Source: Acidobacteriia bacterium UBA6623
Lineage (GTDB): Bacteria; Acidobacteriota; Terriglobia; Bryobacterales; UBA6623
Assembly: GCA_002433055.1 (NCBI GenBank)
Contig: DJHJ01000033.1
Span: 1-49,945, forward strand
Length of the DNA: 49,945 nucleotides
Direction of reading: 5' to 3'
Shown: in pieces, positions 32,992 to 42,962 of the stretch
How the letters are laid out: each line of letters opens with the position of its first letter
How positions within the stretch are numbered: the stretch's first letter is position 1
Notes under the pieces: model-generated
Database searches by the model: none
What the model saw: the letters and a program-made list of their open reading frames with translations, nothing else
What the model was told of the DNA's origin: nothing
Position numbers and translations under genes: made by a program

Positions 32992-34469
32992 CGGTAAAGA
33001 CGTTACTTGGAGAACATATAGTGCAAACGTCGTGCGGCAACCAGGAGGTTGTAGGGATGCAGTACGACTCGCGTCACCTAAGCAAAGGAGAAGTTTTCTT
33101 TGCGTTTCCTGGAGAACGAGTGGACGGACACGAGTTCGTGGATGCTGTCGTTCAGTCCGGTGCCGCTGCCATAGTCAGCGAACGTATAGCACCGGAACAC
33201 GTAGCGGCACGATGGGTCCAAGTAAAGCATGGCCGAAAAGCGCTTGCTGCCGCAGCTTTGGCATTTTATAAGCGTCCAGATCGCCAACTAAAATTGATCG
33301 GAGTTACCGGCACAAATGGCAAAACTACGACTGTGTGCCTGATTGACTCCATCTTTCGCGCTGCGGGGATAGTCACGGCACGTATTGGTACGATTAACCA
33401 CACGATCAAGGGTCGACAGGTGAGTGCTGTCAACACAACACCGGAATCACTTGATCTTGTACGTTATTTCGACGAGTTACTTCAGCAAAATGGTACACAC
33501 GCCGTACTAGAAGTTTCTTCACACGCACTCTCCCTGGGAAGAGTCCATGGAATGGATTTTGATACGGCTGTATTTACAAATTTATCACGTGACCATCTCG
33601 ACTTTCATCACAGCATGGCAGCCTATCAACAGGCCAAAAAAAGCCTATTCGAAGGAGCGGGAGGAGTTAGTCCTAGGTTCACCGTCATCAACCGAGACGA
33701 TGCAATTAGTGGAGAACTTCTGAGTATAAACGGGCCTTCTTCTTTGAGCTATGGAATGTCGCCGGACTGTGCAGTGCGACCGAGTCATATACAGGCCGAC
33801 TTCTCAGGGTTGAGGATGCGAGTCGAGACACCAAGTGGTCAGTGTGAAATAGCATCCACTCTACGTGGCGAATTTAACGTACAGAACATCTTAGCAGCAA
33901 CCGGTGTAGCTATTCGCTATGGCATTTCCGTGGACGTTATTTCGCGCGGAGTTGAAAAATGTGAACTAGTGGCAGGCAGGTTCGAGACTGTCAGTGCGGG
34001 GCAGCCATTTCTCGTGATTGTCGATTATGCACACACTCCCAATGCATTGGAAAGCTTAATCAGAGCTGTGCGATCACTGCTGAGAACAGAAAAAAGTCGT
34101 GGCCGGATATTAACTTTGTTCGGATGTGGTGGCGATCGTGACCGGGGAAAACGCCCGACTATGGGAGAAGTTGCCGGAAAGCTAAGTGACCTCGTGGTCC
34201 TTACATCGGACAATCCTCGCAATGAGGATCCCCTAAACATAATCAACGACGTTCTCGTCGGACTACGGAAAGTGGATGTCAGTTATGAACTAGAATCGGA
34301 CCGACGTGAAGCAATCCGTAAAGTCCTGACATCGGCACGACAAGGCGATGTCGTACTGTTGGCCGGCAAAGGGCACGAGACTTATCAAGTACTTGGTCAC
34401 GAGAAGACATTCTTTGACGATAGAGAAACAGCTCGGGAAGTTCTGAGCGAAATGGGTTATAGAGCTTGA
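32988..34469 (+). CDS. murE: UDP-MurNAc-tripeptide synthetase
   Basis: A 493-residue Mur ligase adding the third amino acid to UDP-MurNAc-L-Ala-D-Glu. The P-loop is 'GVTGTNGKTTTVCLID', followed by 'NTTPESLDLVRYFDELL', 'VFTNLSRDHLDFHHSMAAY' and 'VDYAHTPNALESLI'. The substrate-selecting motif is DNPR ('LTSDNPRNEDPLNII'), which marks enzymes that use meso-diaminopimelate; Lys-type enzymes differ here. So this organism probably has Gram-negative-type DAP peptidoglycan. The start overlaps the ftsI stop (ATGA). Confidence 0.97.
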   Translation: MTVKTLLGEHIVQTSCGNQEVVGMQYDSRHLSKGEVFFAFPGERVDGHEFVDAVVQSGAAAIVSERIAPEHVAARWVQVKHGRKALAAAALAFYKRPDRQLKLIGVTGTNGKTTTVCLIDSIFRAAGIVTARIGTINHTIKGRQVSAVNTTPESLDLVRYFDELLQQNGTHAVLEVSSHALSLGRVHGMDFDTAVFTNLSRDHLDFHHSMAAYQQAKKSLFEGAGGVSPRFTVINRDDAISGELLSINGPSSLSYGMSPDCAVRPSHIQADFSGLRMRVETPSGQCEIASTLRGEFNVQNILAATGVAIRYGISVDVISRGVEKCELVAGRFETVSAGQPFLVIVDYAHTPNALESLIRAVRSLLRTEKSRGRILTLFGCGGDRDRGKRPTMGEVAGKLSDLVVLTSDNPRNEDPLNIINDVLVGLRKVDVSYELESDRREAIRKVLTSARQGDVVLLAGKGHETYQVLGHEKTFFDDRETAREVLSEMGYRA

Positions 34470-34494
34470 TTCAGAAGTATGTGAAGTGTGACGG

Positions 34495-35901
34495 ATGAAA
34501 TTTAAGCTTTCGAAAATTGCAGATTGTCTCGAAGTGGAAACTCCACTCAAGGACCGGGAGATAACCGGATACTCAATAGATACGCGCACAATCCGGACCG
34601 GTGACCTTTTTTTTGCAATCCGAGGTACAGTTCAAGATGGTCATCAGTATGTACCGGCTGCATTCGAAAACGGAGCATCTGCTGCGGTAGTTCGGACTAC
34701 CTGGGCGGTGGAACATGAAACCAACGGACCCATATTAGCAGTCCCGGAACCATCTCACGCACTTAGCCAGCTGGCCTGTCATAGCCGTCTAGACTGGGGG
34801 AAACCACTCGTTGCCATTACTGGAAGCAATGGCAAAACAACGACCAAAGAGTTGACAGCTGCAATACTCGAAACAAGATATAAAGTCGCTAAGTCATTGG
34901 GAAATCTCAACAATGAGTTAGGTTTGCCGCTTTCGTTGTTGCGATTTGATGAAAAATCCGAGGTCGGAGTAGTTGAGATGGGTATGAATCACATGGGAGA
35001 AATCCGAAGATTGACCAATATTGCGGCACCATCAATCGCAGTGGTGACAAATGTCAATGCTGTCCATCTTGAACACTTCTCTTCAGTGGATGAAATTGCC
35101 TCAGCGAAACGCGAGTTGATAGAACAGCTGCCAAATAGTGGAACAGCTATCTTAAACAATGATGACCCACGTGTAGCCTCTTTTAGGGCAGCACACTCTG
35201 GTCCAGTAATCACGTTCGGGATTGAACAACCAGCTGACTTCCAGGCTGTCAACGTCGAAACTTTTGGGGCTCAAGGGGTTCGGTTTGTCTTAAAGGTCGG
35301 AATAGGGCGCCAGAGAAAGAGGCTGCAGTTTGAAAGCCCCCTTCCTGGTCGACACAATATCTCGAATATTTTGGCAGCGCTGGCAACAGCGTCAACTCTC
35401 GATATTGACGCAGAACAAGCGCACAACCTAATTGCCAGTTTTCAACCGAGAAAAATGAGGGGGGAGATATCACACATTGGCGGCATCACTTTACTCGACG
35501 ACTGCTATAACTCTAATCCTCAGGCCCTTTCAGAAATGTTGACGGTTCTGAAAGAAACATCAGCGACACGACGTATAGCAGTCTTGGGTGAGATGTTAGA
35601 ACTAGGCTCAGAAACACCCGCTCTTCACGCTGAGTCCGGCCGCAAAGTGGCGGAAGCAAGTATCGATCTCCTCATAGTGATAGGTGAGGTAGCACGAAAG
35701 GTGGCTGTCGGGGCAACAGAAGAAGGGTTCCCACCAAATGCGGTTTTTTATTTTGAGGATGTTATGGCAGCTAGTTCCTTTCTCGTGGACACACTGGAAT
35801 GTGGAGATGCCGTACTACTAAAGGCTTCAAGACGAGTTGGCTTAGAGCAAGCTTTGGAAGCAATAAAACAAAACTTAGAAACACCCAGGACTGGTAAATA
35901 A
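34495..35901 (+). CDS. murF: UDP-MurNAc-tripeptide:D-Ala-D-Ala ligase
   Basis: A 468-residue Mur ligase that adds D-Ala-D-Ala, completing UDP-MurNAc-pentapeptide. Motifs are 'YSIDTRTIRTGDLFFAI', the P-loop 'AITGSNGKTTTKELTAAIL', 'GNLNNELGLPLSLL', 'VVEMGMNHMGEIRRL' and 'LLDDCYNSNPQALSEML'. D-Ala-D-Ala must come from a ligase encoded elsewhere since ddl is not in this window. It ends right against the mraY ATG. Confidence 0.97.
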   Translation: MKFKLSKIADCLEVETPLKDREITGYSIDTRTIRTGDLFFAIRGTVQDGHQYVPAAFENGASAAVVRTTWAVEHETNGPILAVPEPSHALSQLACHSRLDWGKPLVAITGSNGKTTTKELTAAILETRYKVAKSLGNLNNELGLPLSLLRFDEKSEVGVVEMGMNHMGEIRRLTNIAAPSIAVVTNVNAVHLEHFSSVDEIASAKRELIEQLPNSGTAILNNDDPRVASFRAAHSGPVITFGIEQPADFQAVNVETFGAQGVRFVLKVGIGRQRKRLQFESPLPGRHNISNILAALATASTLDIDAEQAHNLIASFQPRKMRGEISHIGGITLLDDCYNSNPQALSEMLTVLKETSATRRIAVLGEMLELGSETPALHAESGRKVAEASIDLLIVIGEVARKVAVGATEEGFPPNAVFYFEDVMAASSFLVDTLECGDAVLLKASRRVGLEQALEAIKQNLETPRTGK

Positions 35902-37035
35902 ATGTTGTATTACTTACTCTACGAGGAGTTATTTTCGTTTTTTAGTCCACTCCGGATATTCAGCTATATCACTGTCCGAACGGCTGTCGCAGGCATGACA
36001 GCGCTCCTATTGGGGTTGCTGCTCGGCCCGTGGCTAATTCGGAAGTTGAAAGAATTTCAAATTGGGCAACACGTCCGCGATGATGGGCCGGAATCTCATC
36101 ATCAAAAAGCTGGGACGCCGACCATGGGAGGCTTGCTAATCTTCGTTTCGATTGCACTGCCGACGTTGCTGTGGGCAGATCTCCGCAATCTGTATGTTTG
36201 GTTAGCACTACTCGGCTTGACGGGGTTTGCCGGGATCGGCTACTTGGATGATTACGCCAAAATTCGCCGTGGATGCAATCTAGGTCTACGCGCAAGGACC
36301 AAGATTGCACTGCAACTTCTGTTGACATTAATAATTGGCGGCATTCTCGCCAAACTGTACAGCATAGGTGAATATGATCCACGTATTGTCTTACCTTTTT
36401 TTAAGGATTTGAGGCCAGACCCTTTGATCGAATCATTTCTTGCCAACGAGTATACATACCCACTAGCATTCTGCATCTTTTTTGCTTTCCTGTTCTTGGT
36501 CCTAGTGGGGTCGTCAAATGCGGTCAATCTTACTGATGGATTAGATGGGTTAGCGATTGGATTGACCGTAATTTGTGCCGGTGCATTGACGGTATTAGCT
36601 TATGTGGCCGGACATCGTGAATTCGCTGAATATCTTGACATAGCCAGTGTGCCAGCAGCATCAGAATTAACCATTTTCTGTGGTTCCATGGTGGGGGCAA
36701 GTTTGGCGTTCCTCTGGTATAACTCACACCCTGCAGAGATTTTCATGGGAGATGTCGGCTCATTGGGATTAGGTGGAGCTTTGGCAATGGTGGCTGTCCT
36801 AATTAAGCAGGAGATTCTCCTGCTATTTGTTGGTGGCGTATTTGTTGTAGAAGCTCTTTCAGTGATATTACAAGTCGGAAGTTTTAAATTACGTGGAAAA
36901 AGAATCTTTAAAATGGCTCCACTTCATCATCACTTTGAACAGATCGGCTGGCCAGAATCAAAGATCATTACTCGCTTTTGGATTGCCGGCCTAATTTGGG
37001 CTCTTTTTGCGGTGAGTACGCTTAAATTACGATGA
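35902..37035 (+). CDS. mraY: Phospho-MurNAc-pentapeptide translocase
   Basis: A 377-residue membrane enzyme with about ten transmembrane segments, joining phospho-MurNAc-pentapeptide to undecaprenyl phosphate to make lipid I. Signatures are 'HHQKAGTPTMGGLLIF', 'YLDDYAKIRR' (Asp-rich catalytic loop), 'NLTDGLDGLAIGLTV', 'FMGDVGSLGLGGALAM' and 'MAPLHHHFEQIGWPE'. It begins the base after the murF stop and overlaps murD by 4 bases. Confidence 0.98.
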   Translation: MLYYLLYEELFSFFSPLRIFSYITVRTAVAGMTALLLGLLLGPWLIRKLKEFQIGQHVRDDGPESHHQKAGTPTMGGLLIFVSIALPTLLWADLRNLYVWLALLGLTGFAGIGYLDDYAKIRRGCNLGLRARTKIALQLLLTLIIGGILAKLYSIGEYDPRIVLPFFKDLRPDPLIESFLANEYTYPLAFCIFFAFLFLVLVGSSNAVNLTDGLDGLAIGLTVICAGALTVLAYVAGHREFAEYLDIASVPAASELTIFCGSMVGASLAFLWYNSHPAEIFMGDVGSLGLGGALAMVAVLIKQEILLLFVGGVFVVEALSVILQVGSFKLRGKRIFKMAPLHHHFEQIGWPESKIITRFWIAGLIWALFAVSTLKLR

Positions 37036-38363
37036 AAGTTGAAGGCAAGAGAATCCTGGTGGTCGGATTGGGCAGATCCGGACAAGCAGCCGTGCGGTTT
37101 CTCTGTAGCCGTAATGCAATTGTTACAGCAATCGACAAAAAACCATCTGGACAGTCGGACGAACTTTCAGAAACTCTATCTAAGCTAGGAGCAGACGTCT
37201 ATTGGGGTAATCACCCGATGCAACTATTCACTGCACAGGATTTAATTGTCCCTTCACCCGGTGTTCCCTGGAACTTGCCAGAACTACAGGAGGCACGCAT
37301 AAAAGGTGTGTCTGTCGCGGGTGAATTAGAGATTGCATCTGATTACTTGTCTGGTCGGGTCTTGGGTGTGACAGGCACTAACGGCAAGACCACCACTACA
37401 GCACTGATAGGACACATCCTCAAAGTGGCTGGCCAAAAGGTTGCAGTTGGTGGCAATATTGGCCGCCCAGTGCTTTCGATGATTGAAAGTGCGACCGCCG
37501 AGATGTGGAATGTGTTGGAACTCTCTAGTTTTCAACTCGAAGCTACAACTAGTTTCCGTAGTGATATCGGGGTTGTTCTCAACATAACTCCTGATCATCT
37601 AGATCGTCACGGAACTTTCGAATCTTACAGAAAAGCAAAATATCGTATAGTTGCAAACCAGACTTCAGAGGACGTACTCATTGTCAATAGAGATGACGAA
37701 ATCTGCCGTGGATTCGCAGATAGTGCACACAGTCGCGTAACTTGGTTCAGTAGAACACTCTGCCTCAACGAGGGTGTGTGTTCTCGAAATGGCTTAATCT
37801 TCTGTGATGGTGTGCGTGTCACAGAAGATCAACTCCCGATCCGAGGCAAACACAACTTAGAAAATGCTCTGGCCGCAGTCGCAGCCTGTCGTCGAATAGG
37901 AATAAAGTTGCCACAGATTGCCAAGGGCTTGCAGAGCTTTCGCCCAGTTGAACATCGCCTTGAATTCGTACGTAAATGTAACGGTATCGAATACTACAAC
38001 GACTCCAAAGCGACCAACGTCGATGCGGCAGTAAAATCGATTGAATCTTTTGACGGAAGAGTGTGGGTTATTTTGGGTGGCAAAGACAAAGATAGTGATT
38101 ATCTCCCATTGCGAGCCGCATTGAACTCAAAGACCCAGGTGGGATTGTTGATTGGAGCAAGTGCTCAGAAAATCAAGGAGCAACTGGGGAATTCCGTTGA
38201 GGTAAGGGATCTTGAGACGCTAGAGAAAGCAGTGATATACGCACATAAAAATGCCCAGCCGGGCGATACCGTTTTATTAGCTCCAGCATGTGCAAGTTTT
38301 GATCAATTTGCTAGTTACGAGGAGCGTGGAACATGTTTCAAGAATCTTGTCGCAATGCTATGA
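37032..38363 (+). CDS. murD: UDP-MurNAc-L-alanine:D-glutamate ligase
   Basis: A 443-residue Mur ligase that adds D-Glu. It shows the dinucleotide-like N-terminal 'ILVVGLGRSGQAAVRFL', the P-loop 'GVTGTNGKTTTTALIGHIL', 'ELSSFQLEATTSF', 'NITPDHLDRHGTFESY' and 'YNDSKATNVDAAVKSIE', followed by 'VILGGKDKDSDYLPL'. All family boxes are intact. The start overlaps mraY (ATGA) and the gene lies 9 bases ahead of ftsW. Confidence 0.97.
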   Translation: MKVEGKRILVVGLGRSGQAAVRFLCSRNAIVTAIDKKPSGQSDELSETLSKLGADVYWGNHPMQLFTAQDLIVPSPGVPWNLPELQEARIKGVSVAGELEIASDYLSGRVLGVTGTNGKTTTTALIGHILKVAGQKVAVGGNIGRPVLSMIESATAEMWNVLELSSFQLEATTSFRSDIGVVLNITPDHLDRHGTFESYRKAKYRIVANQTSEDVLIVNRDDEICRGFADSAHSRVTWFSRTLCLNEGVCSRNGLIFCDGVRVTEDQLPIRGKHNLENALAAVAACRRIGIKLPQIAKGLQSFRPVEHRLEFVRKCNGIEYYNDSKATNVDAAVKSIESFDGRVWVILGGKDKDSDYLPLRAALNSKTQVGLLIGASAQKIKEQLGNSVEVRDLETLEKAVIYAHKNAQPGDTVLLAPACASFDQFASYEERGTCFKNLVAML

Positions 38364-38372
38364 AGGAAATTT

Positions 38373-39449
38373 ATGCCTAAACCTCTTAAGTGCGATCGCC
38401 TACTATGCGCAGTCATTTTGGGATTGACATTCTTTGGAGTTGTGATGGTATTCAGTGCGACCACAGGGAGCGCAGATGGGTCGATGCTATTTGTATTCAA
38501 GCAGTTGATTGCAATCGGTGTAGGGCTACTGGCAATGCGCATCTTAATGTTCTTCGACTATCACCGTTTGGGTGAAACACGTACGGTTTTCTTTTTTTTA
38601 GGCCTTGTTATCACCTTGTTGTGCGTTGTTTTGTTTGCAAGTCAAACAGCAAATACAAACCGCTTTCTAAGAGTTTGGTTTTTCTCGATTCAACCTTCCG
38701 AATTTGCAAAATTAGCGATTGTTCTTTTCTTGGCGCATTACCTGGTAAAACGCAGAGGCCGAGTGCACGATTGGAGCACATTAGGTACTGCTGGATTGGT
38801 GACTACCTCTCTATGCGCATTGATAGTGGGCGGGCGAGATCTTGGAACCGCTGTACTGGTCATGGTTATAGCTCTAACCATCTTCTGGATAGCAGGTTTA
38901 AGTGTTCACTATTTTGTAATTACGATTGGCGCAGCCATTGCTCTGATGGTCTCGGCAGTCTTGATTGAACCCTATCGCATGGAACGTGTTACGACATTCA
39001 TGAATCCTGAAAAAGATCTACTAGGGGCTGGTTACCAAATACATCAGTCTCAAATAGCAGTAGCTACGGGTGGATGGCTTGGCCAAGGTCTCATGTCAGG
39101 CAAACAAAAGATGGATTTCCTGCCAGCAGCACACAACGATTTTATTTTCGCCGTAATCTGCGAGGAGATGGGCTTCCTAGGAGGTGCAGCAGTAGTTATC
39201 GCATTTCTTGTCATCCTTTGGCGCGGTATTGTGATCGCTTTTAGAGCAGCAGACCCGATGGGAAGATATCTTGCTACTGGAATAACGGCGATGATCGTTT
39301 GCCAGGCGATGATCAATCTTGGCGTTGTACTGGCACTATTACCAACCAAGGGGTTACCTCTTCCTTTTATTAGCTATGGAGGGACGGCAGTGGTTACAGC
39401 TCTAGCAGCGTCGGGGATATTATTGAACATCAGTCAGCAAACAGAATAG
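38373..39449 (+). CDS. ftsW: Septal peptidoglycan polymerase FtsW
   Basis: A 358-residue SEDS glycosyltransferase with about ten transmembrane segments. Motifs are 'FFGVVMVFSATTGSADG', 'FSIQPSEFAKLAIVLFLAHY', 'GGRDLGTAVLVMVIAL', 'AGYQIHQSQIAVATGGWLGQGL', 'AAHNDFIFAVICEEMGFLGG' and 'GLPLPFISYGGTAVV'. It polymerises lipid II together with FtsI. AAGGA precedes the ATG. A more distant RodA paralogue is ruled out by its place between murD and murG. Confidence 0.96.
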   Translation: MPKPLKCDRLLCAVILGLTFFGVVMVFSATTGSADGSMLFVFKQLIAIGVGLLAMRILMFFDYHRLGETRTVFFFLGLVITLLCVVLFASQTANTNRFLRVWFFSIQPSEFAKLAIVLFLAHYLVKRRGRVHDWSTLGTAGLVTTSLCALIVGGRDLGTAVLVMVIALTIFWIAGLSVHYFVITIGAAIALMVSAVLIEPYRMERVTTFMNPEKDLLGAGYQIHQSQIAVATGGWLGQGLMSGKQKMDFLPAAHNDFIFAVICEEMGFLGGAAVVIAFLVILWRGIVIAFRAADPMGRYLATGITAMIVCQAMINLGVVLALLPTKGLPLPFISYGGTAVVTALAASGILLNISQQTE

Positions 39450-39503
39450 GGAAAGAGATTTCAAGCTCAAATACAGCATACTGTCAGACTTTGGATTACC
39501 TAG

Positions 39504-40604
39504 GTGAAAAACACCACACAACAAAAGACTTTCTTAATCGCGGCAGGAGGCACGGGGGGACATATCATCCCGGGGATAGCTATCGCCAAAGAGTTACTCA
39601 TGCGAGGACACCGTTGCACTTTTGTTGGCACTCATAGAGGTCTAGAGCACAGATTAGTACCTGAAGCTGGTTTCAAAATTGAATTTGTGAATGTCGGCCC
39701 CTGGAATGGAGCTTCACCCGCTAGGAGATTAAAGACTGTACTGCAATTGGCGTCGGGGTTACCTGCAGCAGCATCGATTTTAGAAAAAACAGCCCCAGCC
39801 GCGATATTAAGCTTGGGTGGATACACCGCTGCAGCGATTGTGATGACAGCTCTGGGGGCTGATGTTCCAATAGTTGTAATGGAACCAAACGTCAGGCCAG
39901 GTCTGGTAAATCGACTAACGGGGCCCTTCGCTACATGGGCTTTGGTGGGCTTTAAAGAAACCATGCGGTGGTTCCCCGAAGCGCGCTGTGAATTAAGTGG
40001 CATCCCCATCCGTTCAGAGTTTTTTGACATCCCGCCTCGGACAGTACGATCTCCGTTTACAGTATTGGTTACTGGTGGAAGTTTGGGCGCAAAACGCCTC
40101 AATGAGGCCATAGTCAGAGCTGTTGAAATTTGGAGGAACGCTGGGAGCTGGGAGCAGATGAATTTGATACATCAAACTGGCGAGCTAGAGTATGAGAAAA
40201 TTCGTGCGGCGTTTGCAGGTCTAGAATCTTCCGTGAAACTAATGGCGTTTATTGATGATATGCCCAGAGCGTTTGCAGCAGCAGACATTGTCATCTGCCG
40301 TGCAGGTGCCTCTACACTTGCTGAAATTGGCGCAGCTGCGAAACCATCTTTACTGGTCCCCTATTCTTTTGCAACGGACCAGCACCAACTTGCAAATGCG
40401 AAGGTCATGACAGATAGTGGTGCCGCACGCTTGATAGTTGACCAAGAATTGGACGGGGAGAGACTAGCACGTGAGGTAACGTTGCTAATGGATGATCCAA
40501 AAACCCTGAGATCAATGGAAAGTGCCGCACGACGATTAGCTCGTCCGGGGGCAATAGAAAAAGTAGCTGATAGGCTCGAGTCAGTTGCAAATCTGAGGTC
40601 ATAA
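39504..40604 (+). CDS. murG: UDP-GlcNAc:lipid I N-acetylglucosamine transferase
   Basis: A 366-residue GT28 enzyme that forms lipid II at the inner face of the membrane. It shows 'IAAGGTGGHIIPGIAIAKEL', 'AILSLGGYTAAAIVMTAL', 'VTGGSLGAKRLNEAIV', 'VICRAGASTLAEIGAAAKPSLLVPYSFATDQHQL' region and 'NAKVMTDSGAARLIVD'. The start is GTG at 39504, directly after an in-frame TAG, so it is fixed by the sequence. The 54-base gap after ftsW is the widest before the ftsQ boundary except for that after ftsL. Confidence 0.96.
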   Translation: MKNTTQQKTFLIAAGGTGGHIIPGIAIAKELLMRGHRCTFVGTHRGLEHRLVPEAGFKIEFVNVGPWNGASPARRLKTVLQLASGLPAAASILEKTAPAAILSLGGYTAAAIVMTALGADVPIVVMEPNVRPGLVNRLTGPFATWALVGFKETMRWFPEARCELSGIPIRSEFFDIPPRTVRSPFTVLVTGGSLGAKRLNEAIVRAVEIWRNAGSWEQMNLIHQTGELEYEKIRAAFAGLESSVKLMAFIDDMPRAFAAADIVICRAGASTLAEIGAAAKPSLLVPYSFATDQHQLANAKVMTDSGAARLIVDQELDGERLAREVTLLMDDPKTLRSMESAARRLARPGAIEKVADRLESVANLRS

Positions 40605-40633
40605 ACCTTACTGCTGAGACATTGGAAAGAGAC

Positions 40634-42022
40634 ATGTTATTCAAGAACGTAGCAATTCGACATCGGCGTATACATTTTGTTGGGATTGGTGGAGTTGGCA
40701 TGAGTGGCTTGGCCGAAATCTTATTAAATCTCGGCTATGAAGTAAGTGGTTCGGATATGCAACATTCAACCACCACTAAAAGATTAAGCTCAATCGGAAT
40801 ACAGATCTTCGAAGGACACAACAAAAAAAATGTCGTTGGTACCGATGCCGTTGTTGTCAGTTCAGCAATCCCCACCAATAACTCCGAACGTAGAGCAGCC
40901 AGGGAATCCCAAATCCCGATTATTGAGAGGGGTGAATTGTTAGCCGAATTGATGCGCTTACAATACGGAATCGCAATCGCAGGCAGTCATGGCAAAACGA
41001 CAACAACTTCGATTGCGGCCTCTATTTTGCAGACAGCAAAAATGGACCCGACCGTGATTGTAGGTGGCAGAGTGGATGCACTGGGATCTAACGCAAAACT
41101 GGGCAATAGCGATCTGCTGCTCGTCGAATCTGACGAAAGTGACGGGTCGTTTCTAAAACTGGCTCCCATCATGGCAGTATTGACATCAATTGATGCCGAG
41201 CATCTTGATCATTACGGATCTCTTGAAAACGTACGGAAATCTTTTCTGGAGTTCGCAAATAAAGTGCCATTCTACGGGTCCGTGATTGCAAGTTCTGATG
41301 ATCCACAGATTCGACATATTCTTCCACACATCAAGCGTCGAGTAAGAACTTATGGCATTACTTCCGATGCTGACTTGACAGCTTCCAAAATTGAATACTC
41401 TCACCTAGCCAGCCAATTCGAACTTTGCTATCAGGGAAAGAACATAGGGGCGTTTCAAGTGCGAGGGGCCGGCCAACATGACGTGCAAAACGCGATGGCG
41501 TCGGTACTTATCGGCCTAGAATTGGAGTTAGCTGTCGACTCTATCCGCGAAGGACTTTTCGCCTTTAGTGGAGTGGATCGCCGCTTTCAAGTTCGTGGCA
41601 CAAGCAGCAATATAACCGTAGTAGATGACTACGCACACCACCCAACAGAAATTAGAGCAACTTTGGCGGCAGCACGGAATTGCAATTTTGCAAATATTCA
41701 CGTTATTTTCCAGCCACATCGACATACACGAACAAACACACTGCTGCTTGAATTAGCTGCCTGTTTCGAGGATTGTGACCGACTTTACGTCGTTGACATC
41801 TACGGAGCGGGAGAACAGCCAATCGGTGGAGTGGATTCAATACGATTGGTAGAAGAGATTAAGGTAGCAGGCCATACCGGTGCCACTTATTGCTCTTCGA
41901 TGCAGGATGCTTGTACGACTGCCATCGAAAAAGTAACTCCTGGCGATGCTCTCATTACTCTTGGGGCAGGTGATGTCTGGCAAGCGGGAGAGCAGCTACT
42001 TTCTCTTCTAGGTGAAAGATGA
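40634..42022 (+). CDS. murC: UDP-MurNAc:L-alanine ligase
   Basis: A 462-residue Mur ligase adding L-Ala, the first peptide residue. Motifs are 'IHFVGIGGVGMSGLAEIL', the P-loop 'AIAGSHGKTTTTSIAASIL', 'LLVESDESDGSFLKL', 'SIDAEHLDHYGSLENV', 'VVDDYAHHPTEIRATLAA' and 'FQPHRHTRT'. The ATG at 40634 is preferred to an in-frame TTG at 40622 because GGAAAGAG lies just before it. In many bacteria murB and ddl follow; here ftsQ follows directly. Confidence 0.96.
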   Translation: MLFKNVAIRHRRIHFVGIGGVGMSGLAEILLNLGYEVSGSDMQHSTTTKRLSSIGIQIFEGHNKKNVVGTDAVVVSSAIPTNNSERRAARESQIPIIERGELLAELMRLQYGIAIAGSHGKTTTTSIAASILQTAKMDPTVIVGGRVDALGSNAKLGNSDLLLVESDESDGSFLKLAPIMAVLTSIDAEHLDHYGSLENVRKSFLEFANKVPFYGSVIASSDDPQIRHILPHIKRRVRTYGITSDADLTASKIEYSHLASQFELCYQGKNIGAFQVRGAGQHDVQNAMASVLIGLELELAVDSIREGLFAFSGVDRRFQVRGTSSNITVVDDYAHHPTEIRATLAAARNCNFANIHVIFQPHRHTRTNTLLLELAACFEDCDRLYVVDIYGAGEQPIGGVDSIRLVEEIKVAGHTGATYCSSMQDACTTAIEKVTPGDALITLGAGDVWQAGEQLLSLLGER

Positions 42023-42098
42023 GACAACTTGTGATTTCAGGTGAATAGTTTCGAACTTCCCAGTAATCACATCGACAGCACAGCGATTGGAGTAAAGT

Positions 42099-42959
42099 AT
42101 GCCGAAACGAGAAAATGGATCGCGTGGAACTAGCAAGTACGAGTCTCCGTACCTGAGACGAAAGAAACCGGTACAGGTACGTCGCAATTTATGGCGTGAA
42201 TCGAGCCCTTGGCTGATGCGAATTGGATTGGGTTCAATGTTGGCAGTAATTAGCGTGTCAATTGCTTTTTCGGTCGAAACCTACCTCCGAAATTCGCCAA
42301 CATTCAGAATCAACACGAAGAATCCGACGCGGGTGATCGGATTACAACACACTCCAGAAGTTGAAATTAGAAATATTTTCGGGCAGGATCAAAAAACAAG
42401 TATTTATGATTTTCCACTCGAAGAGCGCCGTCATGAAATTGAGAGGTTGCCCTGGGTTAAATATGCAACTTTACGACGCAGCTGGCCTAATGATCTTTGG
42501 GTACACGTGGAAGAGAGGTCTCCGGTGGCCTTCGTCCGCCTTCCCAATCCACTCAAAAAAAACCGCAGTGAAGTTCTCCAACTGATCGATGACGAAGGAG
42601 TTTTTCTCAATCCGCCAGCCGGTAGCCAATTTGTGTTCCCAGTCTTGACCGGTATTAGTTCAACAATGCCAAAGGGAGAACGGATAAAACGACTAAAGGT
42701 TTATCGAGAAATGATTTCATCACTCGATGGCTCCGAACCATTTTACAGTTCAAGAATTTCAGAGGTTGATGTTATGGATCCTCGTAACGTGAAAGTGTCG
42801 ACTGCGTTCGATGGCGAGATGGTCGAACTCCAGATGGGAGAGAAAAACTTCCGGCATCGCTTCACGGTCTTCCTTGAATACTTTGAAACATGGAAAAGGG
42901 AGTTTGGGCGTGTGAAATCAGTAGACCTGAGATACAAAGGTGTCGTAGTGACAGAGTAG
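42099..42959 (+). CDS. ftsQ: Cell division protein FtsQ
   Basis: A 286-residue bitopic protein. A basic N-terminus (about 1-40) and one transmembrane segment (about 44-64, 'GLGSMLAVISVSIAFSV') are followed by a POTRA domain ('RVIGLQHTPEVEIRNIFG') with the usual 'LERLPWVKYATLRRSWPNDLWVHVEER' region, then the beta domain ending in 'VKSVDLRYKGVVVTE'. It links FtsL/FtsB to the divisome. GGAG precedes the ATG. Its stop is three bases before ftsA. Confidence 0.93.
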   Translation: MPKRENGSRGTSKYESPYLRRKKPVQVRRNLWRESSPWLMRIGLGSMLAVISVSIAFSVETYLRNSPTFRINTKNPTRVIGLQHTPEVEIRNIFGQDQKTSIYDFPLEERRHEIERLPWVKYATLRRSWPNDLWVHVEERSPVAFVRLPNPLKKNRSEVLQLIDDEGVFLNPPAGSQFVFPVLTGISSTMPKGERIKRLKVYREMISSLDGSEPFYSSRISEVDVMDPRNVKVSTAFDGEMVELQMGEKNFRHRFTVFLEYFETWKREFGRVKSVDLRYKGVVVTE

Positions 42960-42962
42960 ACA

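Noticed and set aside
39632..40111. 159-residue open frame antisense to murG
   Set aside because: Shadow of murG; no ribosome-binding site or recognisable domain.
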